Positions 24,771 to 32,571 of a stretch of DNA of 64,000 nt are shown here, piece by piece. The position numbers and the translations under genes are program-made. Position 1 is the stretch's first letter. Each line of letters opens with the position of its first letter. Below the pieces are notes generated by a model that did not search any database, was not told the DNA's origin, and worked only from the letters and a program-made list of their open reading frames with translations. The stretch comes from Pusillimonas sp044464525 (GTDB taxonomy: Bacteria; Pseudomonadota; Gammaproteobacteria; Burkholderiales; Burkholderiaceae_B): contig NZ_JBIQLE010000016.1 in NCBI RefSeq assembly GCF_044464525.1, forward strand, positions 1-64,000. The letters are read 5' to 3'.

Positions 24771-25972
24771 GACGCCACCTTACGCAACCGTCCAAGCAAA
24801 CCAGCGCGCGATATCGCGACGCCTCCGCCCGAAAGCAAAGAAGCCAGCGTACCCACGGCCCTGGCAAATTCGCTGCGCTCGACCAACGGCTCGCCCAGGT
24901 TCTCGGCCAAGGCCAGTGCGCGTCCGTCGTACGGAATGGTCAGGGCTATCGGTACTTCAACGGCGGCCAAAAAATCTTTGGAAGCCACCGAGCCGCGCAC
25001 CGGCGGCTGCGGCTGGTTGATTACGGTATAGACCGTGGGCCGGCTAAGGCCTGATTCAATATGGCGCACCAGGCGCACCAACGTACGAGCTGAATAAATG
25101 GATTGATCCGTTAAGACGCAAGCCAGGTTGGCATTGGCGAAGGCCGCTGTGGACAGCGCGCCTCCGCGCTGTGGAACATCAAGTACGACATAATGAAAAT
25201 GCTGTCCCAAGATGCCCAGAAACTCAGTCAGGGCCCCGCTTTCGGGCGTGAACTCTTCGCTGTAGTTCAATTCGGAAGCCAGCACAAACAGGCGACCGTC
25301 TTGCGTGGCAAGAGTGCGCTCCAGATACTGGGGGTCGAGCCGATTGACGTTGCCCAGCACGTCGACCAGGGCATTGCCGCCTGCCAGCGCCAGCAGCCCG
25401 GGCCCGCTGCTGCCGTATAGATCGAGGTCGATATACACCACTCGCCGACGCCCGCCCCGCGCGGACAATTCGCGGGCAAGATGCGCGGCCACCGAAGAAG
25501 TCCCCACCCCTCCCCGGGTACCACAAACGGCAATGATCTTGCCTTGCCGCGTCTGGCGCACGCCGCGATTGCTGCCGTCACCCAATGATCGGCGCAGCAG
25601 TTCGACACTAAGGGGTTTGACCAGGTAATCCACCACGCCGCGCTGCAACAGGTTGCGATATAGCCCCACATCGTTGCGATCGCCCACCACATACACCTGC
25701 ACCGAAGGTTCGCAGGCGTCCGCCAAGCGGTCCAGCTCGTCCAGCGGGCCATCCACGCCCGAGATATCCACCAACAGGCGTTGCGGCGAACGATCCGCCT
25801 TGACCATGTGCGCGATCGCGGCATCCACACCGCCACGCCCAACATGCGCAGCGCCCAAGGCGCCGACCTTCATGAATCGCGACACCTCTTCTTCACTGGC
25901 GGCGTCCCGTAAGAAGGCCAGGAACGGAGCGTTGAGTTCATCTTCTCGTACTTTGGTTCGGAGCAGGTTCAT
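24767..25972 (-). CDS. tadZ: Tad localisation protein TadZ/CpaE (receiver-like plus ParA-like ATPase)
   Basis: A 401-residue two-domain protein. Residues about 1-135 resemble an atypical response-regulator receiver, with an Asp in LLVDISGVDG and a YLVKPLS segment. Residues about 150-390 are a ParA/MinD-like domain with a deviant Walker A (CGTRGGVGTSS) lacking the usual signature Lys, and VVYIDLDLYGSSG. TadZ/CpaE directs the Tad machine to the pole. ATG 25972 was chosen over the longer frame from 26035, which overlaps the upstream gene and lacks similarity. Coupled to tadA. Confidence 0.88.
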   Translation of the reverse strand: MNLLRTKVREDELNAPFLAFLRDAASEEEVSRFMKVGALGAAHVGRGGVDAAIAHMVKADRSPQRLLVDISGVDGPLDELDRLADACEPSVQVYVVGDRNDVGLYRNLLQRGVVDYLVKPLSVELLRRSLGDGSNRGVRQTRQGKIIAVCGTRGGVGTSSVAAHLARELSARGGRRRVVYIDLDLYGSSGPGLLALAGGNALVDVLGNVNRLDPQYLERTLATQDGRLFVLASELNYSEEFTPESGALTEFLGILGQHFHYVVLDVPQRGGALSTAAFANANLACVLTDQSIYSARTLVRLVRHIESGLSRPTVYTVINQPQPPVRGSVASKDFLAAVEVPIALTIPYDGRALALAENLGEPLVERSEFARAVGTLASLLSGGGVAISRAGLLGRLRKVAS

Positions 25973-25985
25973 GACGACGCCTTTT

Positions 25986-26420
25986 TTATTTACCGATATC
26001 CGAGGTTGACGTGACGTCACGCAGGGGTTCCACATCGTTCAGCCGATAACGCTCAACAGCCAACCGGGCGGTGTCGGAATGAGTTCCAGCGAACTCCGGC
26101 GGATTAGCCAGGTCTCCTGGCCGGGCCACGCTGGCAGCCAGGTTGGTATAGGTGGCGCAGCCAAATGCAATCGACAGGCGCATATTGTCGGAATTGTTGT
26201 ATTGCGAAGGCTGCAGCAGCGCCTGGCAGTCGGGCGACTCGGCACGCCATTGGCCGTTGTGTTGGGTCAGTCGAATCACACCGGGATCGGGCACGCCCGA
26301 AAAATCCTTGCGGGGAAATGCACAGCCGCTTAACGCCAGGACCAGGCTGCCAAATACGAAGGCGGTGGCTGAACGGCGAGGCAGGGTTTGCAAGATGATG
26401 CGCAGGTTCTTTTTTTTCAT
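25986..26420 (-). CDS. cpaD: CpaD-like pilus lipoprotein (secretin-associated)
   Basis: A 144-residue lipoprotein with a basic N-terminus and a lipobox LSGC near residue 33. The FGCATYTNLAASVARPGDL block is characteristic of the CpaD family of Tad outer-membrane lipoproteins. It is short compared with alphaproteobacterial CpaD (about 200 residues), lacking part of the N-terminal region. It probably helps insert or stabilise the CpaC/RcpA secretin. It starts nine bases after the secretin gene ends. Confidence 0.85.
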   Translation of the reverse strand: MKKKNLRIILQTLPRRSATAFVFGSLVLALSGCAFPRKDFSGVPDPGVIRLTQHNGQWRAESPDCQALLQPSQYNNSDNMRLSIAFGCATYTNLAASVARPGDLANPPEFAGTHSDTARLAVERYRLNDVEPLRDVTSTSDIGK

Positions 26421-26429
26421 GGCTGCTTC

Positions 26430-27866
26430 CTAATAGACAAAGCCGGCGTGACCCGTCAGGCGGGGGGTGTCGCCCAGCAACGGGTCCAGGCCGATCTTGT
26501 CGTGCAGAATGTATTCAATGTCGGTGGCGGGCCGCATGCTGTCCAGCGGCGAGGCCAGGCGGCTTGAATCGGTGGGTCGCACGAGGTAGGGGGTTACGAT
26601 TACCACCAGCTCGCTCTTGTTGTTCTGGTAATCGCTTGAAGAGAAGAGCCGGCCCAGCACAGGTATGGAACCCAAGCCCGGCACCTTGGACAAAATGTCG
26701 CGCACATTGTTTTGCAGCAAGCCCCCAATGGCGAAGCTCTGGCCGCTGGCCATCTCGACCGTGGTTTCGACGCGGCGCACGGAAAGCCCGGGTATCACCA
26801 AGCCTTCCATCAAGATGCTGCTGTTCACATCGATCTCGCTGATTTCAGGCCGCACGGTAATGCTGATCCGATCGTCGGACAGCACTGTGGGGGTAAAGTC
26901 CAGCGACACCCCAAACGGCTTGAACTCCACCGACATGGTGTTGTTGTCTTGCTTGACCGGCACCGGAAATTCTCCGCCCGCCAGGAAGCTCGCCGTCTGG
27001 CCCGACACCGCTGTCAGATTGGGTTCGGCCAGAATGCTGATGAGCCCTTCGCGATCCAGCGCGTCGATCATGGCCTGAATTGAATTGCCATTGCGCGAAT
27101 AGCCGCCCAGGAATGAATATCCCCCGCCCGGGGCCGCCGTATAGTTGCCTCCGGTGGCAAAACTGCTTGAGTCGGAGCCCTTTACGAAGGCGCTGGCAAT
27201 GGTGTTGAACGCTCTGCCGCTGATCAGGCCGGTGACAAAGCCGGCGTTGCTTGCAATGGCCGACCAGTTCACGCCCAGTTGCTGGGTTACTTCGCGAGAC
27301 ACTTCGGTAACCCGAACACGCAAGTGCACCTGCACCGGGCTGGCGATCGTCATCTGGTTGATCAGTTGTTCATTCTCGCCCAGGTACGACTGTATGGTGC
27401 GGGTAATGGCCTCGGTGGTCTGGCCGTCAGGCACATTGCCCATTACCAGAAGCGACCCAGGCGCAGATTCGAGCGTAAGGCGCAGGGCGGGAAAACGCTG
27501 CCGCAATACCGCCTGCAACTCAGTCAGATTGTGCTGCACCACCACGCGCTGCTGCACCAGGGGCTCGCCTTCGGTATCCAATACGTACAAGGTCGTGGTG
27601 CCGGCACGCTTGCCCATCACCAGTACCGCGTTATTGGAAGGAATCTGTATGTCTGCCACTTCGGGGTCGGCGATGAATACTGAGCCCACCTCACCAGACG
27701 TGATACGCACCAGGCGTCCCTCGCCCACCGACAGGTTGGCTGCCTGTGCCGGCACCGATAGCCAGATGGCCAACACGGCCAGCATCCCCAACAGCCGAGC
27801 CGCCGCCCAAAGCAAGTGCATGTGATGCGAAGTGCTGCGCGAAACTGCAATGTCTTGCGTCGTCAT
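26430..27866 (-). CDS. rcpA: Tad secretin RcpA/CpaC
   Basis: A 478-residue outer-membrane secretin. A signal sequence (hydrophobic to about residue 42, ending PAQAA) is followed by a pilus-assembly N-domain (LSVGEGRLVRITSGEVGSVF, ADPEVADIQIPSNNAVLVMGK). A BON-like/N1 region with VMGNVPDGQTTEAITRTI comes next. The secretin core contains VSGQTASFLAGGEFPVPV and VETTVEMASGQSFAIGGLL, ending VIVTPYLVRP. It forms the channel for the Flp pilus. It lies 46 bases downstream of cpaB. Confidence 0.93.
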   Translation of the reverse strand: MTTQDIAVSRSTSHHMHLLWAAARLLGMLAVLAIWLSVPAQAANLSVGEGRLVRITSGEVGSVFIADPEVADIQIPSNNAVLVMGKRAGTTTLYVLDTEGEPLVQQRVVVQHNLTELQAVLRQRFPALRLTLESAPGSLLVMGNVPDGQTTEAITRTIQSYLGENEQLINQMTIASPVQVHLRVRVTEVSREVTQQLGVNWSAIASNAGFVTGLISGRAFNTIASAFVKGSDSSSFATGGNYTAAPGGGYSFLGGYSRNGNSIQAMIDALDREGLISILAEPNLTAVSGQTASFLAGGEFPVPVKQDNNTMSVEFKPFGVSLDFTPTVLSDDRISITVRPEISEIDVNSSILMEGLVIPGLSVRRVETTVEMASGQSFAIGGLLQNNVRDILSKVPGLGSIPVLGRLFSSSDYQNNKSELVVIVTPYLVRPTDSSRLASPLDSMRPATDIEYILHDKIGLDPLLGDTPRLTGHAGFVY

Positions 27867-27912
27867 ACTTGGTTCCCCTCAGTCATTCCCAGATTGCCGG
27901 CTTGGGCCCGCT

Positions 27913-28824
27913 TTAACGCTGCTGAGCGCCGAAGTTATGTTCTTGTCTATCCGAGCCGCGGAATATCAGCACGTTATGTGGCCGGCCGGTGTCGTCGTGC
28001 ACCGCTTCGGGGGCAGGGCGCTTGAGCGCACGTGATACATCGCCCCCCCATACGGGCTGAGCATCGGGACGGTTGCCTTCCCACGCCACCACCGTGCCCA
28101 CTTCCACCCGGGCCGCCGGATCACGGTCGTCTATGGCAAAGCTGCGCAAAGCCATTGAGAGCGTGCCCAATTGGGCGGCAACGGTGACGGCTTCGGCCGC
28201 CCTCGGGTCGACTTCCAGCGTGACCGTGCGCGCCCGTGTCTTGGTCAAGGCAGTCTCGTGCTGTGGCTGAAAGCTGGTGCCCACCGCGATAACGCGCACG
28301 TTTTCCACCATGGTTTCGCTGACCACCGCGTTCTTGCGGCCGTCGTCATCATCGTGCTTGAGTGTTTGGGTCAGGATCATGTCGACGTAGTCGCCTGGCA
28401 GGATCAAGCCCGCGTGGCCCGAGACTTCGTCGATAGGCACCGACACAGCGCGCATGCCGGGCTTGAGCGCCGCCGCCAGAAAGCCGGGAGCATCGGGGCG
28501 GATGATGTTGTTCGCCGAAATAAGCCGGCCGGCCTGCAGCGCGTGTCGTACCAGGACCCCGGACAACTCTGCTTCGGGGCTGCCTTCTTGCAAGGCGTCT
28601 ATCGGTACGCCCGAGCGGGGGTAGGCTTTCCAACTTAGATCCGTGTCGCGCAGCAACAGGCCGGCGGGCAGATCGGCGGCCGCAACTCGAACCCGAATAT
28701 CGGTGGGCGCTTCGGCCGTTTTCAAGGCCGGCGCCTGACGAGCAATGTAAGCGGCCCGGGCGCCCACCGCCAATACGGCGGCGGCCAGCAAAATCAAGGC
28801 CAGTTTCAGGACTGAAGACAACAT
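27913..28824 (-). CDS. cpaB: Flp pilus assembly protein CpaB/RcpC
   Basis: A 303-residue protein with an N-terminal membrane anchor (VLKLALILLAAAVLAVGARA). A SAF-type domain follows (RVAAADLPAGLLLRDTDLSWKAYP), then the RcpC/CpaB family core (AVSVPIDEVSGHAGLILPGDYVDMIL) and LEVDPRAAEAVTVAAQLGTLSMALR. CpaB is a periplasmic component linked to the secretin. It lies downstream of the prepilin peptidase in the same leftward unit. Confidence 0.92.
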   Translation of the reverse strand: MLSSVLKLALILLAAAVLAVGARAAYIARQAPALKTAEAPTDIRVRVAAADLPAGLLLRDTDLSWKAYPRSGVPIDALQEGSPEAELSGVLVRHALQAGRLISANNIIRPDAPGFLAAALKPGMRAVSVPIDEVSGHAGLILPGDYVDMILTQTLKHDDDDGRKNAVVSETMVENVRVIAVGTSFQPQHETALTKTRARTVTLEVDPRAAEAVTVAAQLGTLSMALRSFAIDDRDPAARVEVGTVVAWEGNRPDAQPVWGGDVSRALKRPAPEAVHDDTGRPHNVLIFRGSDRQEHNFGAQQR

Positions 28825-28898
28825 TTTGCATCCCCCTGAACATCTGATAATTATTATGTGTGGCTAGGCAACACTGCCCTTGCCACTGTTCTTGCTTA

Positions 28899-29390
28899 CT
28901 ACCAGTACAACGGCAAGGCCGCCATGCCGCCCATCGCCAAGGCCACGCCGTAAGGCACGCCGCGCTTGGCTGACAATGCGTGCAAAGCCTTGCGCCACAG
29001 GTTTGCCGCTGGGCTTTTCCTTGCCGAACCGCGCAAGCCCGAAAGCCTGTCCGCCGCCAGGCCCAACAACGCCAGCACCAACCCCGACATAGCGATCAGC
29101 AGCAGGCTTTCCGACAAAGTTTGCACACCCGCCCAGGCCAACACCGCCGTCCCCATCTTGACGTCGCCCCCTCCCATGCCTCCTAGGGCGAACAGTGCAA
29201 GGAAGAACACGAAGGCTGCCAAGGCCACCACGCCATGCTGCAACCAGGTGGCCGGTGCCGCGCCCGATGCCAGCAAGGCAATGGGGCACAGCACCGCATA
29301 AACAGCCACCAGACGGTTGGGCAAGCGGCGCTGGTGCAAGTCGCTGTACAACAGGGCGACGAGTAGCGCAATGGCTGCGACGCTAAGCAT
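28899..29390 (-). CDS. tadV: Prepilin peptidase TadV/CpaA
   Basis: A 163-residue A24A aspartyl peptidase that processes Flp and TadE/F prepilins. The two catalytic Asp are visible: one in YSDLHQRRLPN near the N-terminus and one in the GGMGGGDVKM motif (GxGD type). Five or six hydrophobic segments are predicted. It is the short form lacking the methylase domain, as usual in Tad systems. It lies between flp (46 bases) and cpaB (74 bases). Confidence 0.92.
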   Translation of the reverse strand: MLSVAAIALLVALLYSDLHQRRLPNRLVAVYAVLCPIALLASGAAPATWLQHGVVALAAFVFFLALFALGGMGGGDVKMGTAVLAWAGVQTLSESLLLIAMSGLVLALLGLAADRLSGLRGSARKSPAANLWRKALHALSAKRGVPYGVALAMGGMAALPLYW

Positions 29391-29436
29391 GAGTTCAACC
29401 GTATTGGAGTTGTTTATCGAGCCACCTTTCTCTCAT

Positions 29437-29619
29437 CTAGCCGCCTGTGGCTGTGGCTGCGGCGTCTATCGCATCCGCCGCACTTTGGAACAGAGCTTCA
29501 GGATTAAGCATCTGAACCCCGGCCACAATGAGACCCAGAAGTAACGCCGCCAGAACCGCATACTCCAACGCACTAATACCGCGCTCGTCACGCTTTAATG
29601 TCATGAGTAGATGCAACAT
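29437..29619 (-). CDS. flp: Flp-type major pilin
   Basis: A 60-residue prepilin. A short leader with charged residues (KRDERG) precedes the processing site G14 followed by ISALEYAVLAALLLGL; the Glu and Tyr at 19-20 are the hallmark Flp residues. The mature pilin would have 46 residues, mostly a hydrophobic helix with a small Ala-rich tail. A strong GGAGGGGA ribosome-binding site lies just upstream of ATG 29619, as expected for an abundant subunit. It is the first gene of the Tad locus. Confidence 0.95.
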   Translation of the reverse strand: MLHLLMTLKRDERGISALEYAVLAALLLGLIVAGVQMLNPEALFQSAADAIDAAATATGG

Positions 29620-29779
29620 GATGTCTCCCCTCCGGAATGGACTTAAAGTGGCGCGACCTGATGGTCACGCATTCCGTTTTTCTTTGAGCACAAAGGCTTT
29701 CCGACGGAATGGCCCTGAGTATTTCACGAATATTTTGAAACTCATCGACACATTCTCAAAAACAGACAAAACCTAAGAC

Positions 29780-29812
29780 TCTTATAAGAATTTTCTTAGG
29801 CGGCCTAGGAAA
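29780..29812. promoter_or_regulatory. Two adjacent palindromes between the LuxR regulator and flp
   Basis: A perfect 10-base palindrome TCTTATAAGA (29780-29789) is followed by a 21-base near-palindrome with arms TTTCTTAGGC (29792-29801) and GCCTAGGAAA (29803-29812). They lie 15 bases past the regulator stop and about 160-190 bases upstream of flp. They could be a regulator site for the Tad locus or a weak terminator; no U-run follows. Confidence 0.45.
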
Positions 29813-29827
29813 CCGCGGTAATTTTTC

Positions 29828-30496
29828 TCAAGACGTTGTGTCTTTAATGTCAAAGAGCAGTTGCTGCTCTGGGTTTCGGGCGGCGGAGCAGGTCTGAAAA
29901 GAATCAGCCTGCACCTCAATCTGTGCCGGCACGATATCGCTCAAACCCAGTTTGTGAAGCAGGTTGTGCTTGTGTGCGCTGACCGTTTTGGGGCTGAGAT
30001 ATAGCCGCTGGGCAATATCTTTATTGCGCAGACCCTGACGCATAAGCTGCAGAATCACCAGTTCTTTGGGCGACAGCTTCTGCACGGTGGCATCGCAGCT
30101 TATAGGAAAGGCTTGCTGATGCGGAAAACACTGCATGCCCGCCAGCACTGTGCGCACGGTTGCGGCGATAGTGTCAGCGTCGCTGTTTTTTTCAAGGTAG
30201 CCGTTTACTGCCAGCATGTAGGCCATCGACAGATAAAGCCCGTGTGCATGATTGCTGAAGAACAGTATGGGCAGGTCGGGCTGTGTGCGCCGCGCGAGAT
30301 TCACCAGCTTGTCGGGTGTGGTGTCGGAATTGCCAGGGTCCAAAATGAGCAAGGCCAAGCGCCCGCTCATGCTTTGCAAGGCCTCTTCCAAACGGTGGGC
30401 GGCGTAGATGCGGTTTTGAATGCCCGCGGACTGCAACAATGTGCTTAAACCTGTGGTTACCACAGGCCAAGAATCGAACAGCAATATAGTATCCAT
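29828..30496 (-). CDS. LuxR/NarL-type response regulator, orphan, upstream of Tad locus
   Basis: A 222-residue regulator. The receiver domain has an early Asp in ILLFDSW, the likely phosphorylated Asp in LLILDPGNSD and a Lys in YLEKNSDA. The C-terminal HTH of the LuxR type is LSPKELVILQLMRQGLRNKDIAQRLYLSPKTVSAHKHNLLHKLGL. A tail of about 35 residues follows. I prefer ATG 30496; a GTG at 30529 would add 11 residues, and neither has a clear ribosome-binding site. No histidine kinase is adjacent. It reads toward flp, so it is a candidate activator or repressor of pilus expression. Confidence 0.85.
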   Translation of the reverse strand: MDTILLFDSWPVVTTGLSTLLQSAGIQNRIYAAHRLEEALQSMSGRLALLILDPGNSDTTPDKLVNLARRTQPDLPILFFSNHAHGLYLSMAYMLAVNGYLEKNSDADTIAATVRTVLAGMQCFPHQQAFPISCDATVQKLSPKELVILQLMRQGLRNKDIAQRLYLSPKTVSAHKHNLLHKLGLSDIVPAQIEVQADSFQTCSAARNPEQQLLFDIKDTTS

Positions 30497-30568
30497 TTTG
30501 ACGAACCGTATAAAAACAGTATGAGTCACAGGAACTTCTTTTGTTACGTTTTATGCTGTTTACAAATT

Positions 30569-30592
30569 GATTGTTACACCGGATTGTTCACC
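30569..30592. repeat. Short direct repeat upstream of the LuxR regulator gene
   Basis: GATTGTTACACC (30569-30580) and GATTGTTCACC (30582-30592) form a tandem repeat with a 13-base period, about 75-95 bases upstream of the regulator start. Could be a binding site; no further support. Confidence 0.35.
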
Positions 30593-30659
30593 ATTTAATT
30601 AGGGAATTCAATAGGCTGGATGGCCTAGTTCAAGTGGAGTATCCGCATTACGCGCAGGG

Positions 30660-30681
30660 CTGTCTCTCAGGAGAGGGACAG
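30660..30681 (-). terminator. Hairpin just downstream of mhpR
   Basis: CTGTCTCTC (30660-30668) and GAGGGACAG (30673-30681) form a 9-bp stem with a four-base AGGA loop. On the mhpR strand there is one C-A mismatch and no U-run, so it is at best a weak terminator about 10 bases past the stop codon. Confidence 0.35.
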
Positions 30682-30690
30682 GAGTGCAAT

Positions 30691-31488
30691 TTAGCGATTA
30701 AGCGCCATCTCAATTTTCGCCGCTGCGTCACGCAGGGCAGGCAGGTATTCAGCCACGGCATCATCCATGCGCACAGCCTTCAGCAGGTAGATGACGCTCA
30801 AACATGCCACAGCATGGCCCTGTTGCAAAATCGGTACGGCAATGGCGCCGATCTTGCCTTTTTCCAAGTCGTGGTTCCATTCTCCTTCGTTGGTGCCGTA
30901 TCCGTCGGTCCGAACCCGGGCCAATAGGTTTCGGATATAGCTCGAGTCGGCAGCAAGACGCGATTGCTCGTCGTTGCCGGCATGCAACAGCTTCAGGATC
31001 TGTTCGCGACGCTCATCCGAGCAATACCCGAAATAGGCTCGCCCCGCAGCCGTCAACAGCATGGGCAGTCGCCGACCCACCATGACACGATGAAACGACA
31101 ATGGACTGAAGCGATGGGTGGTCTCCCGCACTTGCATCATCTCGCCAGTCGGCAGGCTTAAGTCAGAGGGCCAGACCACTTTGGGCAGCAGGGCTCCCAT
31201 CACCGGGCTCGCAATGGTGGAAATCCATTCCATATCGGTGAAGCCTTCGCTCAGCTCGCGCACTTTCAATGCCAGTTGAAAGCTGTCATCAGAATCGCTG
31301 CGCCAGACATAGCCCTGCGAAGACAAGGTCTCGAGAAGTCTTCGTACTGTCGTACGATGCAGGCCGGTCATCTTCGCCAACTCGCCACTGCTTGCACGGC
31401 CCTCAACGCATAAGTTCAAGGCGGAAAGCACATGCAGCCCCCGAGCCAGGCCGCGAACCAAGGGGTAGCTGGAATGCAATGAAGTCAT
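30691..31488 (-). CDS. mhpR: IclR-family activator MhpR
   Basis: A 265-residue IclR-family regulator closely resembling E. coli MhpR in several blocks: VRGLARGLHVLSALN, TGLHRTTVRRLLETL (recognition helix region), SDDSFQLALKVRELSEGF and VRETTHRFSPLSFHRVMVGRRLP. MhpR activates the mhp genes in response to 3-(3-hydroxyphenyl)propionate. ATG 31488 begins the conserved sequence; the open frame runs 79 codons further upstream without similarity. Divergent from mhpC with an MhpR-type operator between them. Confidence 0.93.
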   Translation of the reverse strand: MTSLHSSYPLVRGLARGLHVLSALNLCVEGRASSGELAKMTGLHRTTVRRLLETLSSQGYVWRSDSDDSFQLALKVRELSEGFTDMEWISTIASPVMGALLPKVVWPSDLSLPTGEMMQVRETTHRFSPLSFHRVMVGRRLPMLLTAAGRAYFGYCSDERREQILKLLHAGNDEQSRLAADSSYIRNLLARVRTDGYGTNEGEWNHDLEKGKIGAIAVPILQQGHAVACLSVIYLLKAVRMDDAVAEYLPALRDAAAKIEMALNR

Positions 31489-31539
31489 GGCGACCTTAGT
31501 GCTCCTGTAGAAAAGGGAATTGAGCCCACCGCCGGGGGG

Positions 31540-31556
31540 TGTGCACTCCTTGCACA
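31540..31556. promoter_or_regulatory. Candidate MhpR operator
   Basis: TGTGCA-CTCCT-TGCACA is a perfect 6-bp inverted repeat with a 5-base spacer. It matches 12 of 17 positions of the E. coli MhpR operator as I recall it (GGTGCACCTGGTGCACA), including most of both arms. Its centre (31548) is about 58 bases upstream of the predicted mhpC transcription start, the same spacing reported for E. coli. Confidence 0.7.
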
Positions 31557-31570
31557 TAATGCAATTATTT

Positions 31571-31599
31571 TTGTGGATTCGCCAGCCTTGATTTATGTT
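31571..31599 (+). promoter_or_regulatory. Promoter of the mhpCAB operon
   Basis: TTGTGG (31571-31576) and TATGTT (31594-31599) are 17 bases apart, both degenerate as expected for an activator-dependent promoter. The predicted start is near 31606, 28 bases before the mhpC ATG. Confidence 0.5.
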
Positions 31600-31617
31600 T
31601 TGCAAAGTGAATGCAAA
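31599..31617. repeat. Inverted repeat at the mhp transcription start
   Basis: TTTGCA (31599-31604) and TGCAAA (31612-31617) form a perfect 6-bp inverted repeat spaced by seven bases, straddling the predicted start site. Possible second regulator site; unproven. Confidence 0.4.
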
Positions 31618-31633
31618 TAAATCAGGAGACAAC

Positions 31634-32542
31634 ATGGGTGACCAACTGCGGCCGGAGTTCCAAAGCATCTGGGCCGACTTGCGGGGCGTGTCGTTCCGCC
31701 AGGGATGGCTGGACGCCGGCGGCATCTCAACGCGCTATCTTCACGCGGGCTCGAAAGATCTGCGGGCCCTGATCTTGTTGCACGGGGTGGGCGGCCACGC
31801 CGAAGCCTATGCGCGCAATCTCAAAACTCATTCGCAGCACTTTTCCACTTGGGCGATCGACATGGTGGGGCATGGCTGGAGCGACCTTGCCACGACAGAC
31901 CTTGAGATACGCCATTACATTGATCATCTGCTGCACTTCATGGATGCCGCGGGCATAGAAAAGGCCAGCCTGAGCGGTGAATCACTGGGCGGCTGGGTGG
32001 CAGCGCGATTCGCCATCGATCACCCCGATCGCATTGATCGCCTGGTCCTGAATACGGCGGGAGGTTCACAGGCCGACCCCGCCGTCATGGCCAAGATCAA
32101 AGAACTCTCGATGCGAGCGGCCACGGATCCGAGTTGGGAGTTCATTCGCACGCGGCTCGAGTGGCTGATGGCCGACAAGACGAAAGTCTATGACGACCTA
32201 GTGGCAACGCGCCAGGCCATGTATAGCCGGCCCGGCATGGCGGAAGGCATGCGCCACAACATGATTCTTCAGGAAATGGAAGTGCGTCAGCGCAACATCA
32301 TCAGGGCCGAGGACTATGCCCGCATCAAGGCGCCGACCCTGGTGCTTTGGACATCCGACGACCCCACGGCAGACGTGTCCGAAGGCCGCCGGATCGCCTC
32401 CATGATTCCCGGCGCACTATTCACCGTGATGGACGGTTGCGGCCACTGGCCTCAATTCGAGGACACGCCCACGTTTGATCGCATCCATCTTGACTTCCTG
32501 CGGGGCAAATCGCTTAGCGGCGTGGCACAGAATGTCAACTGA
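31634..32542 (+). CDS. mhpC: C-C bond hydrolase MhpC (2-hydroxy-6-oxonona-2,4-dienedioate hydrolase)
   Basis: A 302-residue alpha/beta hydrolase of the MhpC/BphD type. Oxyanion block LLHGVGGHAEAY, IDMVGHGWSD, nucleophile Ser117 in SGESLGGW, acid in WTSDDPTAD (Asp242/243) and His271 in GCGHWPQFE form the triad. It would cleave the meta-cleavage product of MhpB to 2-hydroxypentadienoate and succinate (or fumarate). ATG 31634 follows AGGAGA; upstream codons from 31595 are inside the leader. First gene of the operon, unlike E. coli where mhpA is first. Confidence 0.88.
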   Translation: MGDQLRPEFQSIWADLRGVSFRQGWLDAGGISTRYLHAGSKDLRALILLHGVGGHAEAYARNLKTHSQHFSTWAIDMVGHGWSDLATTDLEIRHYIDHLLHFMDAAGIEKASLSGESLGGWVAARFAIDHPDRIDRLVLNTAGGSQADPAVMAKIKELSMRAATDPSWEFIRTRLEWLMADKTKVYDDLVATRQAMYSRPGMAEGMRHNMILQEMEVRQRNIIRAEDYARIKAPTLVLWTSDDPTADVSEGRRIASMIPGALFTVMDGCGHWPQFEDTPTFDRIHLDFLRGKSLSGVAQNVN

Positions 32543-32571
32543 ACAGACGTGAGGAACACAGAGGCCACAGC

